Shown piece after piece: positions 49,219 through 61,134 of a stretch of 64,000 bases of DNA. Origin of the DNA: Prostheceraeus crozeri (lineage: Eukaryota; Platyhelminthes; Polycladida; Euryleptidae); assembly GCA_907163375.1 (NCBI GenBank), contig CAJQUW010001113.1, forward strand, positions 409,501-473,500. The letters are read 5' to 3'. Each line of letters begins with the position of its first letter. Positions within the stretch are counted from its first letter, which is position 1. The notes under the pieces were generated by a model, which made no database searches, had not been told where the DNA came from, and saw only the letters and a list, made by a program, of their open reading frames with translations. Both the position numbers and the translations under genes were made by a program.

Positions 49219-49790
49219 TTATGTTAATTCGTTAAAGAGACGTACGGTAAACGGCAAAAATAACATCAGATCCCTTGGTGAATCAAGTGTTGTTATGAGT
49301 TTTTTCGTTGTAGACGCTTGTTTTCTGTAACCGTGTTGACAGGGCCCACCAACTTCCAAGAACTTAGATTCCAAGTTTCTCAATATTATTCTCTCCAACA
49401 ATTTCAATGGTAGAGGCATTGTTGTGATTTGTCGCAGTTGGTCTAATCGTGATGGAGACGTTTTGGATACTGGGCAAATTTGTCTAACTTTCCATCTTAA
49501 TGGTACTTGTCTTAGATTCATAAAAGTCTGGAGGATATAAGTCAACGGACCACACATCACATCTGCGAGTACAATGAAAAGGATGCCATCTAAGCTAGAT
49601 GCCTTCTTCGTGTCTGTATGTTTTAGAATTGTTTTTACATCTTCTGCAGAAATACTGAGTTTCCAACCGTCGTCCATGTATGAAGTGGATAAAATGCCGG
49701 TACTGGATTTTTGGTTCTCGCAAATGCTGCTGTAGTTTTTGTATCTCTGCTATATGGCTGGCTATTTCATCAGCGCACCGTTGATCGCCA
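49219..49790 (-). pseudogene. Non-LTR retrotransposon (LINE) reverse transcriptase fragment
   Basis: The 152-codon frame 49677-49219 resembles the N-terminal part of a LINE reverse transcriptase: KKASSLDGI near the start, then ILQTFMNLRQVPLRWK, ICPVSKTSPSRLDQLRQIT, LLERIILRNLE and QHGYRKQASTTKKLI. In-frame sequence upstream to about 49790 (ADEIASHIAEIQ) fits the linker before the RT domain. The YXDD active-site block is absent. The frame ends PFTVRLFNEL, which resembles the C-terminal end of such proteins, so an internal deletion joined the fingers region to the extreme end. The copy is dead. Clade is uncertain (Jockey/CR1/L2-like). Confidence 0.8.
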
Positions 49791-52313
49791 CCACAATCAA
49801 ATAATAGCTGCGTAAATGGAATTCAGAGGGATTCAATGTAGGGATCCCATGTTCAATGCTGATCTAAGATGATTCAAAGATTAACGAAGAAAGGATTATT
49901 GAAATACTGAAATGTTTCTACTCTTGCGCCCACATGTCTGCCACTACTGCCTGGCATCTCGGTCTCGCATCCGGTAGATGCATAACTACCTCTGACGATT
50001 GGCAACGACTATAAAGGACGCTCAGATGTGTTTGATGCTGAAATTAGCCAATTTTTACGCTTGTCTTACTAATGTATTGGTCTGACTTAACAAACACGAA
50101 TGGCTTTCTGTACATCCCAAATGTGGACAGCGCGAATTTTCAAATCTCCTCCTTGTAATACTACTTTTATTTGATTGCTGATGGATGTGCTCTGCGCCGG
50201 CGTCTGAGGCATCTGTTGCCATCATTGGTCATCATACGGCCTCCGTTTGAGATATACAGACTGCCATGCATGTACTGTGTGATGACCAGGACCGGCTGAC
50301 ATATAAAAAATATACCGACAAGTTCCAGACAATGTGTATAACCTGAATAACTTCCTCTGAAGATTGGCAATTCGAACAAGATCATCAGAAAAGTCATGAG
50401 TTCATTGATTTGTCAGTTTTGAGACTTAAACGAAATTGATGGACTCATGTTGTCGTCAGAGAACTATAAATTTGATGTTCAGCCATGATAATGTCGACAG
50501 CTTTACTTTGTATTGTGTGAATAGACGTGTGTCCCACGAATTGACTGCTTCAATAAATTTCTTCCCATGTGAGCAATTGACATATTCGCTCATGGAAAAA
50601 CGTTCTATTCAGCTATAGAACTCTAATTGTATTGCGTGAATTCATCAACAATGCTCGTGTCATCTTGTTTTTATAGAAACTGCTGTTATTATCACATTTC
50701 AAGCAACACTTTGGTGGTATCTAAAGAGTTTCTGTAGATGGGAGCTATAGGGTTCTACCCAATTTGTTTTCTAATTTTATCTACAGTTCAGCTGGTTATT
50801 GTTTTCCGATGAATAGCTTTAGTGGACGAACTATTGAATTTTAAATGGGAAAACAAAACTATTATGTATAAAGACTTTGAAGAAAGCAAATTCAGTCAGC
50901 AAGATTATGTCTTCTTCAGAGCTGCAGTTAAATAAAAGTTTGGTTTGATGAACTGTTCAATGTTTCTATTGTAGCAGCAAACAATATCCTCTTTTCAAAT
51001 GTTGATTGAACAAGTCTCAGACATAGAAGGAAGACTTATTGCAGAAAAAGTGGAAAGGTACTGATGATAGGTTCTCTTGTTAACAACGAACAAATTCTTG
51101 CTTGTTGACGGTCGCAGTTTCCTCATCTAGTAATATGAGAGAGTATAGTTAGTAATTCTGTAAAATACTCAGTAATTTTCTAGTTTTCATCCATTTATCA
51201 TTTACTTTCACTTATTTCAAGAGAGGGTTACAAGCATGCAAAGAGTATATTTTCAGATCGATGTACTTCACCTGGATGTGACAGAACAATATCGTGGCCT
51301 TCTGAAGTCGGATATTTTTATTGATTAGAGGGGAGTAGCGATAGCTATGAATGAAGCACGATAAACGAGAGGATAAACTACCATGTACGGCTGGCAGGGT
51401 GCTTGAAATGTTCTTCTGCTTCGAACTTATCATTTGTGAAGAGTATAACTAACGAGCAAAGTGCTATAGAAGGCCCTAAATACACATTCTTTAGTAAAGC
51501 GACTACAAAGCGATATACAAGCTTTGTATAAAATAATGGCAATTATCATCAAAGCTGATATATTAAAAATGGTGGAAATTTTCGCCGATGAAAAGTCTAT
51601 TAACGTAAAAGGGATACAAAATTCAAAATCAGCATATTGTTTTACTTAATTGCTATCAATGCTCGATGTTTTACATTCTTTATCTGAATTTGACGCTAGT
51701 TTTCATTTGTTTCATCAATTTCTATCAAAATGGCCTCTCAAAATCGCAAATTTATGTGATATGTCTCTGTCTTATCATTCTCATGTCTTTGTATGTGCCA
51801 CTTCTGAATCGAAGTTGAAATGCAAAAAAGATATATATATATATATATATTATCATTATTATTAGTGCCAGAAGCTATGACTCAGTGTAAATGGCAAAGC
51901 TACAATGATATTTGAAAACGCTTCCAGATGTGCATGTAATTTTCTGCTATGTATTACATAGTAGGACTTCATACGCCATAATAGATTTAGTGCAATTGTC
52001 ATTGCCTGCCATGAAGCAGTCACTCAAATTACAACTTGTTTAGGAGAAAGATAATTTTAACGTCATTCTGAATGTGCATGATGAGATACACGAACATGCA
52101 AGAAAGTTATTATTTCGGAAAATTCTCAGCATTTCCTTATCAAAAGAATCAGATATGTGCGTGATTTTCCGATAATATAGCACGTATATACCAGATAATT
52201 ACATGTAGAATCGTATTTCAGAATCCCTTCTATATTTGATAAAATTTGTTCCCAGGAAACAATTATCGCGGATATCTATGCTTCTAATACTCTGGCATAA
52301 TTTATAATGGATA
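49791..52313. other. No gene recognised
   Basis: No further LINE similarity was recognised upstream of the RT fragment. A short (AT)n run lies at 51830-51850. Frames here are short and unremarkable. Confidence 0.4.
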
Positions 52314-52400
52314 GAGGATAGCTATGCGATTCTCTCTGACGTAGCTCGTGAAATTATTTGATATATCCCAGAGAATCGCATAGCCATCCTCTATCCATTA
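52314..52400. repeat. Short hairpin repeat, 31 bp arms
   Basis: TAATGGATAGAGGATAGC onward (52314-52344) is matched almost perfectly by its reverse complement at 52370-52400 with a 25 bp loop. No target duplication is clear. Confidence 0.7.
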
Positions 52401-53720
52401 CAAAGAAGTGTTGCATGTTCGTTCTTAATGGTAGTTAATTAAAATTCTTATTTTAATTTCTAATATTATTTAATTTTTCATAAAATTGTGCAGGATCGTC
52501 ATTTGATACAAGATACAAGCTTATTTCTTTTGAAATCTCTCCTCGCAGACTATCATTAAACTTAATATGAAGTCATCCTCTCCTCACCACTATGAAAACA
52601 AGTGATCTCCAATTTTTAAAATAGTTTGAGACCTGTCATTGCAGCAAGAGAAATGAAAAGTAAGAAATCAGTTTCACCTCTACCGTCGGCAGCAAAAAAC
52701 AACGCATCAGCAAAATTCACGATTTTCAGTAGGCATTTTAAGTTTCAGACCTTACTTTTGATTGGAAGATACGATTTTCAAAATTCTTTATTCATGGAAA
52801 TCGTCATTATCTAAGTAAAATGATCGTATAAAAATTAAGATTGACAGAATTAAGATTTCGGCAGCAAGAACAATATATTTCGTTTCACGTGAAATTTTAA
52901 TTTCTAAGTCAATCGACTAAAACAACGTTTTTCGTGTTGCTCGCAGAAATTCTAAAGTTCTATTATTTTGCATGATTTGAGGGGGCCTACGATGTATCAT
53001 ATTTCTGCATTATTTTTATCAGCCACGCCATATTGTGCATCATATCCTTCAACAAATTCAATTCTCATTATTCTTCATTATAAGTCGCTATTAATTATAT
53101 ACTCTATTTTTCAATGGCATTTGCACTTTACAATGGTCTACAAGTGATTCGAATTGATGAAGAAGCTTAGGTTTGTAAGAAATTGACAAAGCACGATTCT
53201 CGTATTTTCAGAAAGTTCTTTTCAATGGAAGTCAATATTTGATGTTCCAGTCGGTCAAATTTGACGAAATTGGGACAGGATTTCTGAAATACGTAGAAGC
53301 TACAAGTCACAAAATATAAGAGTCCTCGCTATAGTTTTGGAGCGACATCAAAAGTTGTACAGGGGCCTAGGAGTCAAATAGAGTTAAGTTACTGACTTAT
53401 ATTACAGAGTTGAATCAACATGGAACGAGTATACATCAAGATTATCATGAATTACCAATTAATCTATCCAATGATATAGACTTCAAATATTGTACCATGA
53501 CAGAAAATTTTAAAAGTAGTGTAGAGAGGAATTTGACTTCACCGGCAGCGGAATTTGCGTTTAGGAGCTGTGGAATCTCTATGTGTTTGATTACCACCAA
53601 TAAAGAACTAGTTTCCAATCAAATCCTACTTCAACAAAGCTGCGAAAAGTGGTCATGACACTGAGACTTGTGTTTCGCCGAATGGTGAGAATATCAAGTT
53701 ATTAGTGAATAGTTGCCTGA
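52401..53720. other. No gene recognised
   Basis: An 82-codon plus frame at 53410-53658 has no recognised domain. Otherwise AT-rich spacer. Confidence 0.45.
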
Positions 53721-53838
53721 CATGCCATAATGTGCTGTCTATGTAGATACGAAGCCTTGCATGCCATAATGTGCTGTCTGTGGAGATACGAAGCCTTGCA
53801 TGCCATAATGTGCTGTCTGGGTAGATACGAAGCAATAC
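53721..53838. repeat. Tandem repeat, three copies of a 39 bp unit
   Basis: Units start at 53721, 53760 and 53799 with CATGCCATAATGTGCTGTCT and differ at a few positions. The repeated peptide read on the minus strand simply follows the 13-codon period. Confidence 0.93.
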
Positions 53839-54722
53839 ATGTATTGACGCTGTCACAATGTCTTTCATGTTCTACAAATGTTGATGATAGCTGACAAAAT
53901 ATGGCTGCGTATCTTTAATTTTGTAGATCTTATTACCTTACATGCTTCCTTTCTTACAGAAACATCAAAATTTCCAGGTTAAGACCAGTGAAACAGATTT
54001 CATAATTCATGCACTTGATATCGGATATAAAATGCTAAAATCTTCCCAAAAATATGGAGTGCCTCCTCTTTGAAACAATGACCTAATAAAATCAACTAAT
54101 TGCATGATGATGAAGCATTCATGATGAAATTGAGATGTTTTCCTATCATCAACATATATTTGAAGTAAAGAATGTGCTCTTCATGGAATGTGCTTTACAG
54201 CTGGTCTGTGATTAGTGGACACGGGAATAATCTAAATTTAGACGTAATGAGCTCAAAGGTGGTCTTTCTCATCAGCAACATTGAGTTTATAAAAATCGCT
54301 GAATGAATCAAGAATTAAGCATGCACACAGTACATGTACATGCTCATATGAATCGCATTTGCACTTTAGGTTCAGAAAATTACGTGAAGTAATAAAAGAT
54401 ATTTGCAATCATGATAAAATTCACAAAAATGCACAAGTGAGACAATCAGATAACTTAACATAAATAACAATAAAGCAAACAATCAGATAGAAAAGCCTAT
54501 TGACAGTACCATGAACAATAAATGAATCAACATTCAACAAACTAGGAATCAGATAATCATGTAGTGTTGGAATTCACTTATTCCTATTGTTAATTTATGT
54601 TGCATGTATAAGTTAAATGTTTTCTGCTCATTGAATATCGTTGCGTCTATGAATCTTTGATCTGATGTCTGATTAGGTGATGTCAAAGCCCTTTCAAGTC
54701 ATTGCGAAATCATGGAGATTAA
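53839..54722. other. No gene recognised
   Basis: AT-rich spacer leading to the third piggyBac-type element, whose TTAA site is 54719-54722. Confidence 0.5.
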
Positions 54723-55695
54723 CCCTCAGAGACTTGAGCTTTTTCACACCCTCTGAGACCTGAGGGGGGGAGGGTCCAGTGGACCCCTTTAACATATTCT
54801 TAGTTTACCTGCTTAAATCGATATCAAAACATTAGGAAAGTTGATTTTAAGTAAAACAATGATGTTTGCGTGTAGCAGGTCGGTATAACGAATCCCTTGA
54901 GTGACTTTCAGCCTTCTCAGTAAACACGTGCGAAAATATGGTGTTTCTGTAAGTCAACCACATTTAGTACAGCATCATTTGTACTAGGAGGCGGCTTTAC
55001 GATATTTTGTGTCACCATAAAGCCTCAGATAGTTGATTTTGATGAAACTGATTTAATTCATGCAGTTAATCCTTTCCATTTGTACATTCCTTCAAATTTA
55101 TCCAAAGCTATCAGAAATAGACCTAAAATGAGTCAAAATTGCTGTACTTCTAGAACCAAAAACAGCTGTGGAGATCTCAAACTTATCATTACTGCTGTGA
55201 AAAGTTTGTCATCAATCAGTTTTTGGTGCTCAACTATGAATATAATGATAGCTTTCATTTCAGACATCGATCTATGTCGAGTTATTCATATAGGCCAACC
55301 AGTCACGCGAGATCATGTGCGAAAGCAAAATATTCACATTTTGCGATCTTCCAACACATTGCACATCTACGAGCATGATGCAAACAATTAATGAATGACT
55401 TTCACTCTTTATAGACGATCGTGGACGTGTTCGAAATCATTTTTCATCTAATTACAAAAATTTTGTGATGGAATTTCTACACCCTCTGAGACCTGAGGGG
55501 GTGGGTCCAGTGGACCCCCTTGGCCTGTCTGGCATACTTCAACTGATTCAATTGAAATGAAATAACACATACAGATTCACTGTCAGAAATGATGATTTTG
55601 TATGGGCTTGAGTGGTTGATATATCGTCAGCGTAAAAAATGAAATAGAAAAATGTGGCTCCGGGGTCCACTGGACCCCCCTCAGGTCTCTGAGGG
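54723..55695 (+). mobile_element. piggyBac-type non-autonomous element, copy 3
   Basis: Begins CCCTCAGAGACTTGAG and ends CAGGTCTCTGAGGG, flanked by TTAA (54719-54722, 55696-55699). All three GGGGTCCASTGGACCCC palindromes are present (about 54775, 55502 and 55664). The 104-codon frame (55080-55391) is open but ends one codon earlier than in the other copies. Very close in sequence to copy 2 at 30245. Confidence 0.92.
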
Positions 55696-56528
55696 TTAAA
55701 GCTGTTGTCAATCAAGGGTATAAGATGGCACCACCGAGGACCCATAGCCGGAGACATTTCAACTTGTGGGTTAAAGACGCATGAAATCTGTAGTGAGTGG
55801 TGGAACGGCATTCCACAGCTGGCTGCTACATCATGTTTTTCCTATAGGTCTCTCTGCGCTTGTGCGCTTTCAAATTGATAGTTATACTTGTACATTCGTA
55901 TTTTAAATTCGTGTAAAAATTATGGAATAAGTCACAAAATGAAAATTAAAGAGGAAATCCAGTGAATAAAGGAAGCAAATTTATGTTTTTACAATTCCGA
56001 CAATGGAAACATCACTTTAATGAAATCTGTCAATAATCAGATACATTCATGCTTTACTTATCGGGAGATAAGGACTCTTCTGTGGGAATCACTCATTAAT
56101 TTACATTAAACTCCATTCATGCCAGTTAGGAATCAGATCCATTCCTCTGAGAAGCATCGGAGATTGTGAACAGTTGTGGAACCCAAAAGTAGAAAATGCA
56201 AATAATCTTTCTGACTGCAGATATTTCTGAAAAAATTGCATCAAAAATTGCGTTATTTGCTGTAGTCGGTTGCAATATAAACCGACAATAACACAATAAT
56301 TAAGTCCCTGTATTGATAATGCCACATCGCAGATAATAACATACATGGAATTATTCTATTTTTCTGATTTTTTCAGTCTGTGCAGCTTAGCGAATATGTA
56401 AAATGCTGTCGCATTTTTTCTTTCAGTTCAGTCATTTTAAATATCATCGATCGATTCCCTAATGCACAAAATCGTTTGCCTAAATAGACGTCTAAAGTAC
56501 GAAAAAATACTCTGATATACATGTAAGC
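55696..56528. other. No gene recognised
   Basis: AT-rich spacer with short minus frames only (for example 56101-56346). Confidence 0.45.
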
Positions 56529-57268
56529 CAGGGATGTGGAGTCGGAGTCTGTGTCCTATCATTTTTGCTGGAATCGGAGTCCTATCAAATGATAGGACTC
56601 CGGACTCCGGCCTATAACTAGACCCTGAAAATAATACAAACAAATTGTTTACCCTCGTGCATAGCTGTCACTGTCTTGATGTCAACTTTCTCCGTCAAAC
56701 AAAAGTACAGAGACAGCAGTACATGCAAAGTTTGTAATTGTTGAGGGAATGAACCGTGATAGTGAAAAAAGGATTGTCTTTTCACTCGGTGATTTAATAG
56801 AGCGAACAAGCCTTTCTAGCCTCGATCACACCTACACACCAACGGTCACATCAGAGACAAAAATTAAACACTAGTCTGCTTGAGAACATTAACTCTTACC
56901 CAAATGTTAATCGTGTGTGATGGCTCCTCTAAAGCGCATATTAAGATCAAAAGTGTGCTCATATTTTTTGGAGAATGATGGGGATTTTCCTGCCTGGTAG
57001 AGACTGGAGAAAAACTGTGTGAAGCACACATCAAGAAGATGGGAGGAGCCGAGTCGTATGCATCCAAATTGAAGCTTTTGATCAACTTTCATCGAAAGTG
57101 ATTCATAATTGATAGCTGATACAGCAGTGATCACTAAAGATAGGTTCAGCTAAGTCTGTAATGATCTATGATGTATATAGGTTACCAGGTTTTTTCAAAA
57201 AACTAGGCTATATATGCTTGCCACCCGGAGTCGGAGTCCTATCAAAATGATAGGACTCCGTATCCCTG
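56529..57268. mobile_element. Possible hAT-type element with CAGGGATGTGGAGTC ends
   Basis: Left end CAGGGATGTGGAGTCGGAGT and right end GGACTCCGTATCCCTG form an inverted repeat, and both ends contain further copies of GGAGTCCTATCA and its complement. CAGGGATGTGGAGTC-like ends are familiar from hAT elements in many animals. The flanks show only a weak duplication (CATGTAAG / TTTGTAAG if one end base is shifted). No transposase domain seen inside. Confidence 0.5.
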
Positions 57269-58320
57269 ATTTGTAAGATATAACCTTCCCTGTCAGATAT
57301 AACATTATTTGATAGAGAAAAAGATCAAACGGTTTTATAGCATGTGAGATTTGGTAAGATGTGAAAGGAGACCACACTATTCATAGGAAATCCGGCAACA
57401 GGTTTTATGATAACTTGGAATATTCTATACGTAAACGATGGCTATCAAAACACATTTTTGAATAGTGAAGAGGTGTTTCCAATGCTTATAACAAAGAGTA
57501 TAAAACCTTGAAATATTTATTATTTGAAAAGGCTGACCTAAACTAGCGAGTTATTTACCATTGATGACATACGCATAAGTTTTTAATTAAACACAAGCGC
57601 ATTTTAAACAGGAAAAATATTTTTGAATATCATTTGAGTAATCTTGACACTCCTTGAACAAGTCTCACAACAGAACATCAGTCAAATATAAAGAAGAAAA
57701 CAAATATTATTAAAGATCAGTAAATTTCAGAAATTCTTGACCTGATGCATTTTATCATTTACAAACTTAATAATACGTAAAATAACTTTGACAATGCTCC
57801 ATAATCAAAGCAACAATATAGACTTCATCAAACAATAATTAATCTTCATGTGTCAATTTTTAAAATCTTAAACCACGCCCAGTTCCTTTCTCATTACAAA
57901 ATTTCGATTGCTTTTGTATGTTTACCATTCTATCAATGTTTGAAATAGTTGGGAATAGTTAAATGAGATTGCATTTTCTTCAATCACATTTTTTCAAATT
58001 TGTATTAAATGACAAACTCTTTGACTTGTTTCTAATTGTTCCACATCACAAATGAAATTTCAAGTTTAATTCAAGTAATGAAAGTTCGCATTTATTGTAC
58101 AAGGGATTTGTCTGAAATTTCTTTTTCTTGAAATATCTGGAGTGTAAACCACTTCATAACATTCGTAGAAGAAAACCTGCAATGGAGAACAATAGCTTTC
58201 AGACAATTATTTGTATGATGCTAAATCCATACAGTTCAAGCAGCACTTTCAGCATTATTGGACTGAGCAGGAAATGTTAGCATCATGTTGACGCATCATG
58301 TTTTGTAAAGAAAAACTTTG
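57269..58320. other. No gene recognised
   Basis: AT-rich sequence upstream of the GIY-YIG frame. No reverse transcriptase similarity was recognised here, so that retroelement copy is either 5'-truncated or its upstream part is elsewhere. Confidence 0.45.
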
Positions 58321-59441
58321 ATATCATTTGTTGACAGACGACTGCCTAATATGCAAAAATAAAGGAAAAAGAAAATGTAATGCGCAAGGAATAACCTACG
58401 AAATTGAATGTGAAGGATGCAAAGGGGTCTATATCGGAGAAACATCAAGAAAAGCAAAAATCAGAGGAAAGGAACATATAAAGCAATTGAAAGAAAAGAA
58501 GGATACTTCAAGTCTATGAGGACATCGCAAAGAACAGCATAACAACATAGAACAAGAATTTTCAAGTATGCATCATAACAAAGTAATGGAACGTCAAATA
58601 ACGGAATCAGTCAATATAGTCCGGGAGCTAGCGTGAAGTTGTGCAGGGAACGAGGTAGTACATAAAACTTTCACATAGCATAGTACACCTCTAACCTACT
58701 GCAAAACTTCGCGTCTGCCGGATCATATCATTTGCTTTTCAGAAATAGAGAGGATAACACAATCCTATGTATTTCCAGTGGTAAAATTGTGACATTTAAG
58801 GTGTTGACTACATTTTTTCGAATTTTTGCTCATAAAAGTGACACAAATTTGTATTTTGTTGAACTGGTTATTATAGAAATCATCTACAGATCATGATCTT
58901 TCAAATGAGTTATCATTCAGTGACAGAGGATGAAGCAATGTGTGCAAACAGACATTTTTCGTTAAAGTATATCAACAATTTTCCTGAAATTCCTATGTTA
59001 AAATTTGCAGTTACATCAACGAAAAGTGTCTGTTTGTACACTTTACTTCATCCTCTGTCACTGAATGATAACTCATTTGAAAGATCATGATCTGTAGATG
59101 ATTTCTATAATAACCAGTTCAACAAAATACCAATTTGCATAACTTTTATGAGCAAAAATTCGAAAAAATGGAGTCAACACCTTAAATGTCACAATTTTAC
59201 CACTGGAAATACATAGGATTGTGTTATCCTCTATATTTCTGAAAAGCAAATGATCTGATCCGGCAGACGCGAAGTTTTGCAGTAGGTTAGAGGTGTACTA
59301 TGCTATGTGAAAGTTTTATGTACTACCTCGTTCCCTGCACAACTTCACGCTGGCTCCCGGACTAACATCAGAAACAGTTTATAACAGAAAAGGATCGTCA
59401 TCAACAACAAAACAGAGTGGAACCAACCAAACATGCCAACG
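58321..59441 (+). pseudogene. GIY-YIG nuclease end of a Penelope-like retroelement, split by a foldback
   Basis: The frame from about 58337 has a Cys cluster (DDCLICKNKGKRKC), then YEIECEGCKGVYIGETSRKA and RGKEHIKQLK: the YIG box, the conserved Arg and the downstream HIK region of the GIY-YIG fold. Similar Cys-plus-GIY-YIG domains end many animal Penelope-like elements. An in-frame stop follows at 58517-58519. Similarity continues to about 58618 (MERQITESVNI) and then stops at a 744 bp foldback; typical C-terminal sequence resumes after 59364 (GTNQTCQR then stop, about 59441). TTGTTGACAG just before the Cys cluster could be a splice acceptor. Confidence 0.75.
58619..59362. mobile_element. Foldback element with GTCCGG ends inserted in the GIY-YIG frame
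   Basis: Near-perfect arms of about 345 bp (58619-58966, about 59018-59362) surround a ~50 bp loop. Ends read GTCCGGGAGC with TA on each side (58617-58618, 59363-59364). The subterminal CAGGGAACGAGG block matches the foldback at 35335. The arms are more alike than in that copy, so this one is probably younger. The frame at 58893-59090 crosses the loop and is not a gene. Confidence 0.88.
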
Positions 59442-60783
59442 GTAACAAACTAAGAAGATATCAGATGATAATGAAATGTGAGCTATGAACTATGGGACTG
59501 CGACTATCAATGAACTGTGGTATATGTGCATATTTGTTAGATATCAATATTGACAGTGATAATTTGTAATTCAGGTTAAAGATTTCAAATGATGTAGCAT
59601 TTGATTTCCAAAACATTTTTGACTTAGGATTTCTTTATATTACAATTGACAAGGCCAGATCGGCGAAATATATATTGACAAATTACATTAATTTTTGTGC
59701 GTAGAAAAACTGAAAAATAATTCAATAATTTCAACTTATAAACAAGCTTATTATTATTACTTCTATTAATAAATGATTCATCAATTCAAATAACATTTAT
59801 AATCAATAGAGACATCATGCATCGACAGTTTTTGAGGTCAGATGTCTCTCGGTAAAAATTTGAGAAATATACTTTCAGCGACTTAGGCCTACATGTAGGC
59901 ATTCAATCACATATTCCTGAATTTCGGCAATAACATTATGAAAAGTGATCAAAGGTAGTAGTAGCATGTATGAGTTGACGCTTTACCTGCATCGTCAAAA
60001 CGAACAGTACGCGCATCCGAAATATCAATTTATGTAAGAGGAAAAATCTGTTTTCAAATACTTGCTTATTTATAAAATTTTCACCAATATTTCGCTTGTC
60101 AGCTTTCTATCACCTGGACTTTGTAGTTCAATTGAGTGCTGTTTCATGAGGATTTATCAGTTCTATTGATTTGAACGGCCAGTTTGGTCTGCAATGAAAA
60201 TTAAGTCAGATTGAAAGAGAAATTCTTTTTGATTACTAGACAGCGAAAATTTAGGTGAATCACTAAGTAAGGTGAATTAAATATTTTTTTAATAATAGTT
60301 GAAAAATTAGGTGAATCAAATATTTTGTAAAACCACCTAAATCACCTAAATATTGTCATTACGACAAAATCTTGATATTTGATTTAACTCATCTAAATGT
60401 ACTCACATTGGAAAACATTGAGAAAATCGCGGTAACTAATTACTTTTGTATTCGGAATAATGAGGACATTGATGAGTGATTCTTGGCAGTGTCACATGTT
60501 CCTGGTCATAGTCTCTAATTCTTTTAATAGAAAAGATCTAAATCATGTTATAAGCAACAATTCGTTTCAAAAGCTGAAGTACATGATAACAATGAAATAA
60601 GGTACACATAGTAACTAGACTCAAATTAATTTACATTTGAAAAAAGCACCATCATGGTTAACTTGCTTATTCAAATTGGGGTTGAGTTTTTTATGTACAT
60701 GGCTTCCAAAATATTTAGGTCATAAGTGTTGGGAGCTTGAGATAGAATTTTGAAATTGTCAACTTTACAGCTGCAACTGCAAT
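59442..60783. other. No gene recognised; TTAGGTGAATCA motif cluster
   Basis: Around 60250-60355 the motif TTAGGTGAATCA and near variants, with two inverted forms (CACCTAAAT), occur several times. Inverted versions (TTCACCTAAA) recur at 61128-61190 on the other side of the GIY-YIG fragment. No coding recognised. Confidence 0.45.
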
Positions 60784-61134
60784 TTAATGGTCAGAAATGG
60801 CTGACATTTTTTCCCGATGTTCTTTTATTCTTAAGTTTAAGTGTCTTGTAGTTCTACCTATGTAGGTAGTGCGAGTGTCCACCTCACAAGCGAATTGGTA
60901 AATGACATTAGACCTAAGAACTTTGGGAGTATGATCTTTGTTGGAGAAACCAGTTTTCAGTTTATTGCATGTAAAAACCCAACGGATAGGAAATTCTTTA
61001 TCTATTCTACGGAATAGTGATTGTAGTTTCTTTTTTAAAATAAACCGATTGAATGCCAAAAAATGGAATTTTGACAGTATGGAGGTATTGGGATTCATCT
61101 TTTTCCAAAAGAAAAAAGAAAACTTTTGATTCAC
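60784..61134 (-). pseudogene. GIY-YIG domain of a Penelope-like retroelement, fragment
   Basis: The 116-codon minus frame contains KEFPIRWVFTCNKL, then GFSNKDHTPKVLRSNVIYQF, then TTYIGRTTRHLNLRIKEHRE. This is the connector followed by the GIY-YIG nuclease motifs (Y-x-F, YIG, R, EH) of Penelope-like elements. Reverse transcriptase motifs are not present upstream on the minus strand, and the frame stops soon after the EH motif, so it is a truncated piece. Its motif spacing and residues differ clearly from the copy at 58321, so it comes from another family. Confidence 0.85.

Noticed and set aside
53653-53868. Repetitive 71-codon protein on the minus strand
   Set aside because: Follows the 39 bp tandem repeat, with no start context or domain.
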